A stretch of 64,000 nt of DNA from Syngnathus acus (GCF_901709675.1 NC_051092.1:5274491-5338490), one strand, 5' to 3'; shown: positions 24,601-36,776, counted from the first letter of the stretch. Notes: generated by a model from the letters alone, not told the origin. A program made the numbers and translations.

Positions 24601-26725
24601 GTGGTGAGATCAACACACCTTTGAGGAAGCAGAGTCTGGGGATTCTGAGGTGGGCTCTCTTATTTCTGGACTTGAAGTCACCTTGATGGTCCAAAACCTC
24701 CTTGGTGGCAAATCCATGGATTTCCTAAAGGCTCTGGATGACACGCCTCTACAACATCTTGTGGGAATCAGATACAGTGCCTCTGGCTTGGCAGACCAGG
24801 GTGGTGGTCCCTGTTTTAAGATGGGGGACCAGAGGGTGTGTTGCAACCATCGAGGGGATCACACTCTTCAGCCTCCCTGGTAAGGTCTATTCAGGGGTGC
24901 TGGAGAGGGGGGGTGCACTTATTTAATGCCAAATCACAATGTACAAAGAAACAGTACCATCAGTATAATTTGTGCAGCATCGTCCCGTTCATTACTACAG
25001 TGCATATCCAACCAAATCCCAACTGTAACTACCACTTCCTATTCTAAAACATCTATATTGGGGTCAGACCATAACCAAGGCCAAATTACAGGACACACAG
25101 TTTTTTCCCTGGAACTGATCAAGACTGGAAATTAAGCAGGTAACTAAATACAAACAAACTGAAGAGACAATGAGATACACCTAAAGTGGTTGACGGAGCT
25201 TCGTCGAAGATACAAGGGTTGAGAGCAGAAGTGGACACAAAGATCTAAGGAAACAAATAAAGCATGAGACAGCTAAAACATAGTCAAATTAAAACCAATC
25301 ATATTAGCTCAATTAATACAAACTTAAATCATGACAGAATTGACATCATCTGAAGGAAATGCAAACAAAAAATGAAGAGATCAACTTATTTTAGCTTTCA
25401 TCTGCAATTTGTGGTACAGAATCAGCACAAGGCTGTAAAACTGGAACGAAATTTTTTTAAAGTATATACGTACATATATACATATAATAAGTATGTATAG
25501 CATGCCTTTAACTGCCTTGACAAAGACAAATAACTCTACTTTTGTCCAGATGGTATAGATGGTTATGGAGTACTGGGAGATAAGCCTGGTCTTGCTGGCA
25601 AGAGAGACATGGACTGGGAGGAAAACGTCCAAACAGGTTGGTTTTTGGTGCATAATATATGTTTGACGTTCTAATATTTATCCATGGGTCACACCACCAA
25701 GTTCAATATACTGTGCTGTTCAGGAAAAAAAAGTGTCACTCAATGAGGAGTTAAGTTAGTTCATGAGTAGATGCAATATGCGCTTGGAAGTTAAATCCAT
25801 CCATCCACCCAATCCATCCATCCATCATCCACCCACCCATCCATCCATCCCTCCATCCATCGATCCTCTCGAGTCACGGGGGCAGCAGGGAAGCCCAGAC
25901 CCCAGCCACTTCGTCTAGCTCATCTCGGGGAATCTCAAGGCGTTCCAAGGCTTGGATTTGTCTCCTTGGTGGTCCAAAAATGTGAATACGGTCATTTGTT
26001 ACTCTTTTTTCACAGGTAGCCAAAGAGAAGTGGAAGAGGACATTGTCCACACTGTCATTGACTTCCTGACATACCTCAAATTTAAAGGTATTAATATCGT
26101 CTCTGCCAGGGGTGTTATGAATATTTTGCAAATAGTATTTCAGCCTATTTGATAGTCTTAAAACTTCTCAGTTAAAAATTGGGTTGTTTTGTAAAAACAT
26201 TAATTTGCACAAAACAACCCAGGAAAGTCAAGGACCAATTTCAGGGTTGGGCATTTTGTCTCGGACGGACGCCCATTTTATTAACGAAGGACGAGGGACA
26301 AGAAAGATTTTAAAAAAAGGACTGACTGAGGACATCCGGAATTGGTTTTTATCATACTTATCCGGGCCAAAGTAGCCAAATAAAAATACGTTTATGTGAG
26401 GCTTTGTCAAGCACTTTTTATATGCAATCCACCGTTTTAATTAAATTGAGTTTCTCAACTATGCCACCATGACTTCTTTTGTTTCTTCACGGTCTGACAA
26501 TGAACGGAAGGACAGACCAATGTCGGAAGCCATTTTAAAATGACAAGGACGGACAATTGAAGGACAGAATAACAGGACATATGAGGACGCAAGGGTGCTT
26601 AGGTCGGGAACGTAGGACGTACGTAGATATACCCGAAACTAACGTTTTTTTTGTAATTTGCAGAAATGGGAGCCTTGCAAAGCGTGACTTCTTCTGTAGC
26701 ATCAGATGAAATGGCTAACCCATAG
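19502..26725 (+). CDS. gal: Preprogalanin (galanin and GMAP precursor), 5 coding exons
   Basis: Secreted neuropeptide precursor; amidated galanin acts on GalR1-3 receptors in the nervous system and gut. CDS exons: 19502-19582, 20310-20364, 25550-25636, 26016-26087, 26664-26725, giving 118 residues; phases close at every junction. Exon 2 of the gene (first coding) starts exactly at ATG and encodes a hydrophobic signal peptide. The next exon carries AKDKR, the dibasic cleavage site, followed by the invariant [14 protein letters not shown] split codon makes His14 and the next exon gives [16 protein letters not shown] then GKR, the amidation and cleavage signal, so mature galanin is 29 residues. 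The rest is GMAP, with the conserved helix [15 protein letters not shown]. The intron between galanin residues 13 and 14 is the ancestral position and here is 5.2 kb with two candidate alternative exons. A noncoding first exon probably ends at 19286 (GTACGC donor). Confidence 0.96.
20739..20767 (+). CDS. gal: Candidate alternative terminal gal exon (truncated precursor)
   Basis: A good acceptor (ATTTGTTACAG) is followed by nine codons in phase with the galanin 1-13 exon. They add PAAVGKYAM after Pro13, then TAA. AATAAA overlaps the stop (20767-20772) and a GT-rich tract follows about 40 nt later, as expected for a poly(A) site. The product would be 54 residues with no GMAP. No transcript evidence is available. 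Confidence 0.4.
21549..21740. repeat. (CT)n / (CA)n / (TCTG)n compound microsatellite
   Basis: Long CT run, short CA run, then TCTG and CT blocks, in the large gal intron. Confidence 0.95.
21927..22281 (+). mobile_element. Teleost SINE-like repeat, copy 4 (most complete)
   Basis: GGCGGCACGGTGACGCACTG and GGGTTCGATTACACC form A- and B-box-like heads. The body and tail GGGGACAAGCGGTATGG plus GGATGGATG are intact. It lies in the gal intron. Confidence 0.8.
22680..22713. repeat. (CA)n microsatellite
   Basis: Dinucleotide run of about 34 bp in the gal intron. A tRNA-like minus-strand segment (GAATCGAACTCATGG) follows it. Confidence 0.85.
22795..22915. repeat. Dispersed repeat shared with 32500-32660
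   Basis: GAACTGCCGTTCATTGGCC and AGAATGAACG here correspond to GAACTGCCCTTCAAACACCG, CGTTCATTGGCCACAGAATG in cfdp1 intron 5. Both end in repeated GTTCA motifs. The family is unknown. Confidence 0.45.
23242..23313 (+). CDS. gal: Candidate alternative 72-nt gal exon (24-residue insert)
   Basis: Between the exons for galanin residues 1-13 and 14-29 there is an acceptor (TGTGTTACAG), 72 nt without a stop, and a donor (GTAAGA). Its phase matches both neighbours. Inclusion adds 24 residues starting [13 protein letters not shown] and changes the next split codon from His to Tyr. From memory, goldfish preprogalanin mRNAs include forms with a 24-residue insert at this position, which fits well. The Arg-Arg immediately after Pro13 would create a dibasic site, so inclusion could release galanin 1-13 instead of the 29-residue peptide (inference). 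Confidence 0.75.
24040..24915 (+). pseudogene. Decayed LINE reverse-transcriptase fragment (gal intron)
   Basis: Frame pieces include [16 protein letters not shown], then [20 protein letters not shown] and VLER, which match the fish non-LTR reverse-transcriptase segment around GITLLSLPGK. Upstream pieces in other frames need frameshifts to join. It lies between the 72-nt alternative exon and the galanin 14-29 exon. Confidence 0.6.
25797..25980 (-). mobile_element. LINE 3' tail fragment
   Basis: A CATCCATCC tail is followed, on minus, by coding for [20 protein letters not shown], the LINE C-terminal consensus. It ends about 35 bp upstream of the gal exon acceptor at 26015. Confidence 0.55.
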
Positions 26726-26802
26726 CCACATCACTCTCTGCTGTCCACCCTTCTTTACCCAACATTTTGTTTTTGCCGATAGAACCTCAGTTAACTTTAG
26801 AG

Positions 26803-27921
26803 CAGGGATGTCCAAAGTTTGATGATCAAATTGTAACATTCGGGCAGACACAGAATTTGTTTTCTGCATTGTATTAGTTTTATATTGAGCTTTCCTAGAT
26901 TTAGCTTACTGGAGAACAGTGAGAAGAAAACAAATTGGAGGAAATACTCAATGTAATAAAATTAGGAGTTTTTTTTTTTTTAAAGATGACTAATATATGT
27001 CATGATTCTTCCTGAAATGCAACAGAATTTATTTCTATATTTTATACATATCATTACCTAGATGTCCGTACAAACTGGCCACAAAGTGTGATCTTATCCT
27101 GATAGAAGTCAATAGTGAAACAGACTCCATTAAACTAGTACCACACAAACAAATGTAGTTTCCTTTTTATATTGGACAGGGCATGCTAGCATTCACACTG
27201 TAGGTCAATGACCTTTGCAACAGTTAAATGGAGCCAGGAGTCAGCCACCATAGGGTCCAATTGTAATATAAGACAGGAGACAGGAGGTGTTGGTTAAATC
27301 TACCCGGCCCAATGAAAAACACAACAGTTTTTATTTTTATGTTCTTAAGAAGCAATGCCAAATTTTAATCATGTTGAGACCAAATGTTTAGACTGTACAT
27401 GGAGAGAAAGTTGGGCACTGTTGCTCTTCTCCTGAGGATTGGCCATTGTCTAATCAATCTCTGTAATTAGAACTATAAATTCTCCTCATAAAAAAAAAAG
27501 TCAATTGATACTACGGGTACCTTCTCCAGGTTGTCTGTTTCAGATCTTTCCACAGATGATCATTAAGATTAATATCAGAGCGCTTCAGAATAGTCTGATG
27601 TTTTGTTGTCAGTCATTCTAAGCTATTTTTAACTGTGTTTTGGGTCATTGTCTTGTTCGAGGACCAATAATCTGTGACTAAAACTCAGTTTTCTGAGATT
27701 GGTCAGCCATTTAGGTGTATTCTTCATAGTCTTAATATTTCACCCTGCAGAATTTCCAAACACACTGTGCTGCATGTAGCAAAGCAGCTCCTGAATATAA
27801 AGTAATCCGTTACGCCATGTTTTACTGTTGGTGCACTGATTGGTTTGTTTTAGTGTGTTTAATAAATTAAAGCGAAAGAATGTCAATGGCATTCTTTGAT
27901 TTTTGTTTTTGGACAGCCCTG
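26803..27921. mobile_element. hAT-like element, 1.1 kb, non-coding
   Basis: Ends are CAGGGATGTCCAAA and its inverted near-copy TTTGGACAGCCCTG (one mismatch). The flanking 8-mers CTTTAGAG and CTTTAGGG differ at one base. No transposase frame was recognised inside. It begins 77 bp past the gal stop. Confidence 0.7.
26955..26960 (+). terminator. Candidate poly(A) signal of gal
   Basis: This is the only AATAAA I see within about 300 bp after the gal stop at 26725. It lies inside the hAT-like element that begins at 26803. Confidence 0.5.
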
Positions 27922-28554
27922 CTTTAGGGGAAATATGTTGGTATGTCCTACACTTGATGTATTTAGCAAAGCTTGGTTGTCTCCCAGAACCGATGATATC
28001 AACTGATGATATGAGATTCCACATGATGGTTACTGAATGGACATTCAATGTAGAACACCGATTCTTGCTTCTGTACTTTAATATCCTACTGTGCTATCAT
28101 TGGATTGAAGGTGACATGAAATTAAAAATAAAAATAAAAATGAAAGAATCATTGGGACATCTTTCTTTATGAACAATTTTGAATACAGAGGACTGTGGCG
28201 AAACTCAGGGCCAGGCTTCCACAGCCAGCCTGCCCCCAAGTGGAGGCAAGTGGTAATCGCTGGATTGCAAAGTGAACGACTCATTTGATTGACTGAAGTG
28301 ACGTGAATTTAACCCTCGTGTGTTTTTTAACTACTAAAAGTATTTTCAATAAAAATAAACGAACATAAAAAAAAAGATTATTTGCTCGACTGGATTGTAA
28401 ATCCATTTGTTTGCCTTAATGTAAAATAAATACATAAATAAATAAAAAAGAGGTTGCCGGGGCTGTTTTTGGTGGAAAGTTGGTGGGATTGATTCTGGTG
28501 GACTGGACTGTTTCTGGAGCAGCTTCACCCAGTGGTTCTGCTGCGAGCAGCCTC

Positions 28555-28617
28555 TCGCCAGCTCCGACACACCCGTGACCCTTGTGTGGATAAGCGGTTC
28601 AGCAAAACAATGGATAA
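28555..28617 (+). mobile_element. SINE-like tail fragment
   Basis: Only the tail remains: CCGTGACCCTTGTGTGGATA followed by AGCGGTTCAGCAAAACAATGG. Confidence 0.5.
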
Positions 28618-28845
28618 TGAGGCTTTACTTTCTAATCTTTATGTTACTCTTATATTCAGGATACACATCCTTTCCTCGGCGTAAAAAATTGATTTTAGTA
28701 AAATTAAGCAACTTATTTATTTTAAGACCTGTATTATCAAGAATGGATAGTTGTGCGTCTTCCATCATGGTAGGTGGCAGTAATGCACTTCAACGTTAGT
28801 TGCCACGAAGAAGAAGAAGTCGACGACGACAAAGAAGAAACACTA

Positions 28846-28855
28846 GCGCATGCGC
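28846..28855. promoter_or_regulatory. NRF1-type palindrome in the cfdp1 promoter
   Basis: GCGCATGCGC is the palindromic NRF1 consensus and lies about 150 bp upstream of the cfdp1 ATG. No TATA box is seen, consistent with a housekeeping promoter. Just upstream (about 28765-28840) is a GAA/GAC-rich stretch that looks like the end of a dispersed fish repeat. Confidence 0.45.
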
Positions 28856-29007
28856 TGTTGGCGAAGGTTTCACATTTTCATTATCGTCTAACGAATTGAT
28901 GAAGAAATATTACAGATTTACCGTATCTGATTGTATTCGAAACACATAATTTTGACGCTTGTATCGCCTTATCATTTCATCTCCCCGTCCGTCAATCAGA
29001 AGGCGCG

Positions 29008-32000
29008 ATGAACTATTCTGACAATGACTCTGATGGGTATTTATCGAGTGAAGATGCTGATTACGTTCCATCAGGTGAGAACAGCCCGCTTACAAAGACG
29101 TAAACACGGCGTCTGTGTATTTGAGCACTTAATGTTTGGCCTCAGTTGAACTATCCGTCATTAACAGTTGAATTTAAGCATTCATGTGTTTCTGTTTCTG
29201 TATATAGCTGTACACTGACCGCAACGAAATTGACAGCCTTGTGCAAGCCCATAGTGATGCGTTAACACGTTTCGTCCATTAAATTAAGGCAGCAAATTAT
29301 ATTCCAAATATTATGAAGTTGTGTTTTGATGCCACGGAGGTGTTAAACACGTAGCATAACTTTCCATGCATTTTTCGCCTGGCTGAATTAACAGTGCATC
29401 TGCTGTTGGTTGCAGCCATATTTTGCCTCGAACATTTTTTTGTGACCGAAATTGTCCCGAAAAGAAGCCGTGGTGGTCTATGCCCACAAAATCATTCCAT
29501 ATAAATCCAATCTGGGCAATCTTTACAGTCATTTCGCATTTACATTTAGTAACAATTAAGGAAAATCAGCCTGGTAACATTTTATTTGAATATTTTTAAA
29601 CGTGTCATAGTTTTCTTAAAATCTACTAATAAGTGGATTAAGTCGCAACAGGAACATTCTCAACCACAATTGGCTTCAGTCAAATGGGCTTATTCAATGG
29701 TCATGAAACTTAATGCCTTGAAGTATATTAATATCTTCCAAATCTTTATTGGAACTGGATATAATATTTGAACATCAAAAGTAAACTGATTGCTGTCAGC
29801 AAAAAATGTCTTTCATTGGAATCTGAAAGGATTATGAAGTGCATTTGTGATGTAAATGTGTTGTTTTGCTAGTGTTTTGTGTGAAAAATCATTTTATTTT
29901 TATTCTTATTTTGGTGTTTCTCCTCAGATGATAATGTCAGCGAGGATGATATCAATGAGTGTGAAAAGGAAGAGCCTTTGGACGAAAATGACAGTGTGCC
30001 GCATCCTGACAAAATTACTAAGAGGAGAAAAAAAGACAGCAATTTGAGGTTGGTTGACCGGGCAGGAGAAAGGTAAATGGGAATGTAGACTTAAACCATC
30101 CACCACAATTAAGATGTGGTTTGCGTTTTGGATTTATGACCCACGGTTCGATACATGATTAGTTTTATCATTAATTTGTTCGTTTGTTCATTCATTCATC
30201 TTCTGAATCGCTTATCCTGACGTGGGTCGCCGGAGTGGTGGACCCAGCCAATCGCAGGGTCCATCCATTTTAAGTGCCTTCCCATTACATTTTTTGAACA
30301 GTAGTTTGTATATAGGTATTTACGGAATTATCTTGGTCAATGAATTATTATTCTCCACAGAAAAAGGCCAAAACGATTGCTGAAAGTAGACAAAGAGGAG
30401 ACGAATGGAGGTGTCACTGAAGAAGATCAGCCACTACACGAAGATAAGGAAGAACCGACACAAATACAGAATAATCAGGAAGCTGCACAAAAGAAGCAAT
30501 CAGATGACCTCTGGGCTCGTTTCTTGTCTGATGTTGACCCCAGACCAAAAGCATCGATGGCTGCATTGCCAATTCATGCCACGCCAGAGGTAACATAGCC
30601 ATAATGCAATGTTTAATACCAGCTGTTGAATGTTTTTAAATGAAATTGTAAACTAAATTCTTTGTCGTGCCCTCGTCCCAGAGGGCACTGCCCCCACCCC
30701 CTGAAATATGCTTGGATTAAAAGCACAGCATTTAAAAGAAGCTAAAAACAAAAGAGTAAAAGATGTCTAAAATTAAAGTAAAGAAATCTAAAGTAGCATA
30801 CTAAAATTGCTAAAAGAGCATAGTGCAAGAACAAGATTTTGGAAAATGCAATTGTAAAATTGCTTTGGAAAAAGAGCGTACTCTACTTTTTAGCCTGGAT
30901 TCAAATGCATTTACACTAAATTGGTATATTTTGGATGTTTATTTTATTCAGCAAATCTGAAGACTGTATAATACACAAATACAGGAGGGAAAATGCTTTG
31001 AGGGAGTGTATAATACATTGGTGCGTATTAGGAACTGGATTTTTGGTATTTAGGAACTTACGTTTCTTGAAGTTCTAACAAGCTGTTTTTTTCTTATGCT
31101 TCAGGCTCATTCTTCTGTTTCTAGTGTTTGTAAGAGAACTGAATCGCAGGAATCGGATCCAGCAAAAGTCACCATTGTCAAAGTTTTTGATTTTGCTGGA
31201 GAAGAAGTCAGGTACAAAATGTCATTATCCCTCCAAGAATGTTTGTTTTTCAAAACATACAATAAAACATTCTGCCGTTAGCACAAACAGCTTTGGTGCA
31301 GCGCTTGAAAAATAAGTGGGCGGGAATGTAGATTGATATGCTCGAAAATCCTTTTTTCTTTAATAGGTTATATTTTTAAGTTCTCAGCCCATTTTGCCCA
31401 ATTCCGCATTCATCAGTTGACCATTAACAAAACCACGTCCACAAACGGTCAAGGTCCGACAAGCTCCTGTAACATCGATTCATGAAATTTCTGTCAGCTG
31501 CCATGGAACCTTACCAAATAAGTTTCAACAATCTGTGGACCACCCACGTGCAAAATGATGAAGCAATGTGCTCATTGATTATGTAAAGCTGACACTTGGT
31601 AGACCAAAGGTTTGTCTAGTGGAGCTTTCCCCGCAATAGCCTCTAATGCGACATCAATGATAACTCTGTTTGAAAACCCCAGGCAATTATCACCCAAATT
31701 TATGTGCGCTCATGTAGGCATGTGATAAGATATTTTTTATTTTATTTTTTAGCTCTATTCTCTTTCCAAAGATTGCGTCACTAGACAGTACACAGTACTG
31801 AGTTATATTCTCATTTGTCTTGGTCTGTCCCATCCCCCAAAAGCAAAAAAAAAGGAAAAGTATAAAGCATGATGTGCATTATGAAAGTTTGCGAGACGCA
31901 GAGAGAATATTTTTCAAGTTGATCAGATTCCAGATTTTAGGACTTATATCATTTTTGATGACTATTTAATGAAAGATAAAACATTCATGAAGTACTGAAA

Positions 32001-33982
32001 TACAGTACCTTGAGAATAAGAGAATAATTCAATAACGAAATAAATATTTAACAAATAATTTCTTGATTAAATAATGACATGCTAGATGACACAGTCAAAC
32101 ACAGTTAAACTAATTATTGAGTTTATTTACTTCAATGGTGGCCATTTTTGTACTTTATTTTATTGCATTTTTTTCAATACAATTTAGTGTCGTTGCAATC
32201 TGCAATATATATTTTGTTTCCAAGTATTTTGTTTTTCTCTTTGTCTTTGTTCTCTGCAGCCTTCAATTTACATATTTACTGTCTCTTGCTTTGTTAGGGT
32301 CAATAAAGAGGTACTAGCAGACTCCAGAGAAGCAAAGATACATTTGCAGAGCCAATGTACAAAAGAAAAAATAGATGAAGAAAATCCCACATCTTCCAGC
32401 CAATCACCCTGTCCTGTCCCCAGGTACAGTATGATAAACCACACTAACCATTAAGTCCGTATCGCACTGACCACCAAGGGCACGAATGTTGATTTTTCAT
32501 CATCTTGAACAAAAATGAACTGCCCTTCAAACACCGTTCATTGGCCACAGAATGAGCCCGTTCACAGGAACATTCACAAAGCAAAAATGCGCTACAATCA
32601 GTTCATAATATAAACTATAAACGAGTTCATGATCTTTTGTTCATTGAACTGGTTCAAGTACAACACTGACAATAGGTAGGGAAGCTTGTCTCACAAGAGC
32701 CATATCCTGAATCAGGTGTGTTGCAGCAGGCAGGGCTTTCCTATGGAGCCATAGTTTTCGACCTAAAAATAAAAAAATACTTTCTATCTAAAATAGTTTC
32801 TATCTAAAAGAATGACAGAAAAAGAATTTTTGAGCCATGTGTTTTGAAATAGAAAATTGTTTTTGTTGTGTACTGTTTTACAGGAAACTTCAACTGGTGG
32901 CCACACAAAATATTGACATTTGGGTCCAATTTTGACATTTTTGTTGACAGCATTTTACACATTCATTGTTGTATTTTGAGTTACTTTGAAGTAACAATAA
33001 ATTTACTTTGCTATCCAAGCTCTACAGTGACTACTTAACATTGTATCGAAGTGTAATTTCTTCAGTGTTGTCCCATGACAAGATATAATTAAAACATTGC
33101 AGAAATGAGAGGGTTGTTGTCACTTTTTTGAGATACTGTATGTATCTATTAACACATGCTGTATAGTGATTGTATAAAATCTAAAGAGAAATGTTCCCAT
33201 TTTGTGTTAGCAGTTCCAAACGGCCAGCAGGGATGTCCAGTTTACTGAGTCGTATGGGGGGAAAGAAACAAAAAATGAGCACACTGGAGAAGTCAAAGTT
33301 GGACTGGAATGCTTTTAAATACGAGGAGGGCATCACAGAGGAGCTGGCAATCCACAACAGAGGTAGAGAAGGGTAAGAGACTATCTGTGATCTGTGTAAT
33401 CCCTTTTTTGTTGTAACTACAGCTCTGAAATATATTTATTTCTATTTTGTATATTTTTGTATTTATCATTTATCCATTGAATGTTTAACATTTGTGGTTA
33501 TTGTCAAGTTATTTTACAGTAACTGTCAACTGCTCTTAGGAAAATAAGTTAACGTTCTGAAAACACCTGAACCTCGATCACGCTTCAATTCCAATTCTTT
33601 CTGTCTAACACGGCTTGGTCATGGACCCCAATTTTCGATGCAAATACTTTTTCAAGTAATTTTTTAAATGGATGATATAAGGACCATACGAAGCTAAATG
33701 ACTAGCGTGTAAACTTTAGCGCTAGTGATTTGATGAATTTCCGTGACCAATTTAAAGACGTTTGATAATAAGAAGTTGGGGTGTCTGTCACAGATAGATA
33801 AGATTGGTTTTGATTCGGAAAGGGGGAAGTTTGCGGATTTGTGAAGATGGTCTCAAACCTTTCTTATTCTCCTTTGTCTATTTAGGTATGTGGAGCGGAA
33901 GAACTTCTTGGAGCGTGTTGATCACAGACAATTTGAGATGGAGAAAGCAGTGCGTCTAAAAAACATGAAACATTCCTCATAA
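29008..33982 (+). CDS. cfdp1: Craniofacial development protein 1 (BCNT / Swc5 family), 7 exons
   Basis: Nuclear subunit of the SRCAP/SWR1-type complex that deposits H2A.Z. Exons: 29008-29074, 29928-30072, 30361-30589, 31105-31211, 32298-32423, 33214-33372, 33886-33982. Phases close to give 309 residues, against about 299 in human. The N-terminus is acidic ([20 protein letters not shown]). A basic patch and an acidic glutamine/glutamate-rich middle follow, then [11 protein letters not shown] and the conserved [12 protein letters not shown]. The BCNT-C domain fills the last two exons: [41 protein letters not shown] and [10 protein letters not shown]. Exon 6 has a tandem TAGCAG acceptor that could add one serine. 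Poly(A) signal AATAAA is at 34269-34274. bcar1 follows in the same orientation, as it does next to CFDP1 in human. Confidence 0.95.
33545..33850 (+). repeat. Dispersed repeat, copy 1 (cfdp1 intron 6)
   Basis: Shares GACTAGCGTGTAAAC, TTTAGCGCTAGTGATTTGAT and GAATTTCCGTGA with 39737-39998 in the same orientation. It ends about 35 bp before cfdp1 exon 7. Confidence 0.75.
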
Positions 33983-34268
33983 CTACCACACTATAATTTC
34001 CTCTGTATTAAGCTCTTCTGTGTTGGGTATATTTCATTATTGGAATTGAGTTTGTAATAGTGTGACCTCAAGGTCAGGGTTTCACTCTGTACTACAGTCA
34101 GTGAAGGTGATCTGGTTTGCGGGAATGGGAAACTAGGAGCGCAATATCAAGTCAACCCTTCTGCTACTTTGTTATCAATTGTTTCTCTATTATTATTACT
34201 GTGTGTATGTAATAACGTTGACTCATCAAATCGAAACTTCCAGTGTAATGCAGCCTACTAAAATTGTG

Positions 34269-34274
34269 AATAAA
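34269..34274 (+). terminator. Poly(A) signal of cfdp1
   Basis: AATAAA about 290 nt after the cfdp1 stop; the first canonical hexamer downstream. Confidence 0.55.
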
Positions 34275-35637
34275 GCAGCATGTGTATCCAACTTTCAACA
34301 GACATGTAGAAATATAGCCTGCTAACTAACAGACATAAATCAGAAAAAAAACTGAAAACTTAAAAAAAAAAAAAAAGTTTGCGAAATGACATCTATTTGT
34401 CATGCCCATGGGTAGCTTGTTGTTTAAGTTGAATTATACTTTTTATTACAGGATTTTGAGATAGGTTGAGAAAAGTTCTTCATTATCACCCACTTCCTTG
34501 TTCTTGTTAGGGCTGGTAAAGTGCAATAAAAAACTGGCATTCTCATAACTATTTATTTCCACTTTACCATTTCAACAGTCATCCGTGGGTTTCTGTGTGC
34601 CTTTATGGGTTCTCTCTGGGTATGGGTACCCTTACGCCTTACACTTTTCCTTAAGGTAATTTTTTTTACCATTTAATACACAAGTACTTTGTTGCACAAA
34701 TACATTAATAATGACTTTGGGTCTTTCATGTCTTTTGCATTATATACATATACAGATACCGTATTTTCTGCACCATAAGGCACACTTAAAAGCATTTAAT
34801 TTTCTCAAAAACCGAAGGTCCGCTTTTTAATAAGGTTTGCCTTTTGTGTGGACCGAATTGCGAAATCTGTAAATGCTGTGTGGCTGCCGCCACAGATGTA
34901 ATATGTGCATGTAGTATGTAGACTCGATGAAACAATCAGAGGACATTATTGTATGTAAAATACGTAGACCAGGGCGGTAAACCAATCAACTGTACATAAT
35001 ACGCCAGGATTGCTAAATAAATATTATCGGTTTGTGCAAAGCAAACAGCATCAGGACCCTCTAAAATGGGACACCCCTGTGCAGCCCTTTCTTCAAGATT
35101 GCAGAAGAACGTTTTAACCCCCTCACCCAGGATTCAACCACAAGGGGGACGGGACGACTCTGCCCAGCCCATGTGACTGTGGTTCTACAGCCTTAACTGA
35201 AATAAACCAGTATGTGTGCTATTGATAAGATGCCATCGTCATAGATTAATAAATTATACAGGGTGTCCCACAAAATGACCTCATTTCACAGCCCAGTAGC
35301 AAATCTTGTTGAAATAACCATGTTTTTTTGTTTTTTTTACAGAATGTGTCGAAACAGATCAAGATTTTTACACTCAGAATAAACTGGTCAACTCCTGAGC
35401 TGTTCAATTTAATTGAGCTAGACCAAGGGACCACCATTATAATCAAGAAGCAATTCGGGGACCACTGCTTTGGCGTAACATTATTTTATTTTGCACTGAA
35501 GGAGGAGAGACCTGTACAGGCTATTTATTTGCATCTGTATGTCTATTTTGGGAATCTCAGCGACATTTGACATAATTTGGATGGTTAATTAATTAACAAA
35601 ATTAGCTGGAAAATAAATCCAGCCTAATATTTTATTT

Positions 35638-35661
35638 ATTTATTTATTCATTTATTTATTT
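35638..35661. repeat. (TTTA)n microsatellite
   Basis: Six TTTA-type units between cfdp1 and bcar1. Confidence 0.8.
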
Positions 35662-35799
35662 AAATGCTAAAATTTCCAATTTCGCGGACCACCTGCAATA
35701 CCGTCTCGGACCACTAGAGGGCCGCGGACCACCGGTTGACAACCACCGTTCTAGAAAATTGCTATTTTCTAGGAAATTGCTATTAAAATGTGTTTTTTT

Positions 35800-35801
<2 letters not shown>

Positions 35802-35837
<36 letters not shown>
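35802..35837. repeat. Poly-G tract, 36 bp
   Basis: An uninterrupted run of 36 G follows nine T, in the gap between cfdp1 and bcar1. It could fold as G-quadruplexes; the length is prone to sequencing error. Confidence 0.9.
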
Positions 35838-35838
<1 letters not shown>

Positions 35839-36776
35839 GCGGCAGTCATTAATTAGACTACTTGGAAGAATTGGAGGGGTGAAAAAGCCACAGACAAATC
35901 TATCAAAATTATAGTATTAAGTACTAGATTGAAATATGTTACTGCAGTTCGTATTGGCAATCGACATTTTATAAACTGCAGCAATGGCTTCGTGCACGTG
36001 ACAAAATCGAATAAAATTATGTGAATTGAATTGTGAACTCCACATCATCGTATCACTGTGACGTTCACTACTGTCTTGTCCTCTTGCTTTAGTGCACATA
36101 CATTCCACAAACTTTTCTTAAATGTTCCGTTTCCGCCTGCGCCATTGGGTTTTAAAGGAAACGAACTCACTGTCTTTGTAAAAAAAAAAAAAATTTTTTT
36201 TTACATTTTATCTTTACTGGCGGGAATGATCTTCCATACATTTCATAATAAAAAGGCGTCACTGGTGTCACGGAGGCAAGATTTTATTTTATACACAAAA
36301 ACATGAGGTTCGGAGTCTGGACAGACCTACACAGAACTGGATCGACATGAGGCGGTCCCTTTATGTCCTACTGTTTCGTCGGTAAATATACCAACAGATG
36401 TGGTGGACTGTTCCAGTTGACAAGCGTCCGCTGCCTATTATCGAGCGGATGTTTAGAATAAACGTACGCTCTTATTTTAATCGAAAACGTTTTTGTTGTT
36501 ATACGTACGTAAATGAAATAGGGCGAAACTGCTGACTTGCAGTAAAAACACTATTGTTACATTAAGAAGCTTTTATCGAGGATTTAACGAGGCCGAATTG
36601 AGTAGGCTCTTTTTTTTAATTATTATTACATTTTTAGAAGAGGAAGAGGGACGAACTCACTGGGAGCCATGGATACACCTTTTTCCGCTGAAAATGCCTT
36701 AAGTAATCACCGTGTGTGGAAAAAGGCTTAAAGGAACCACCATTCGTTCTACAACCAGGATCAATAAACCAGCAAA

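Larger units (their letters stand above)
34275..36776. other. Gap between cfdp1 and bcar1
   Basis: It holds a MITE end near 34757, a poly-G tract and AT-rich filler. About 36240-36380 on minus ends AATAAAATCTTGCCTCCGTG and might be an LTR remnant, but this is unproven. Confidence 0.4.

Noticed and set aside
24926-25135. Small frames after the LINE fragment as a possible gal exon
   Set aside because: No matching splice phase and no similarity to galanin precursors.
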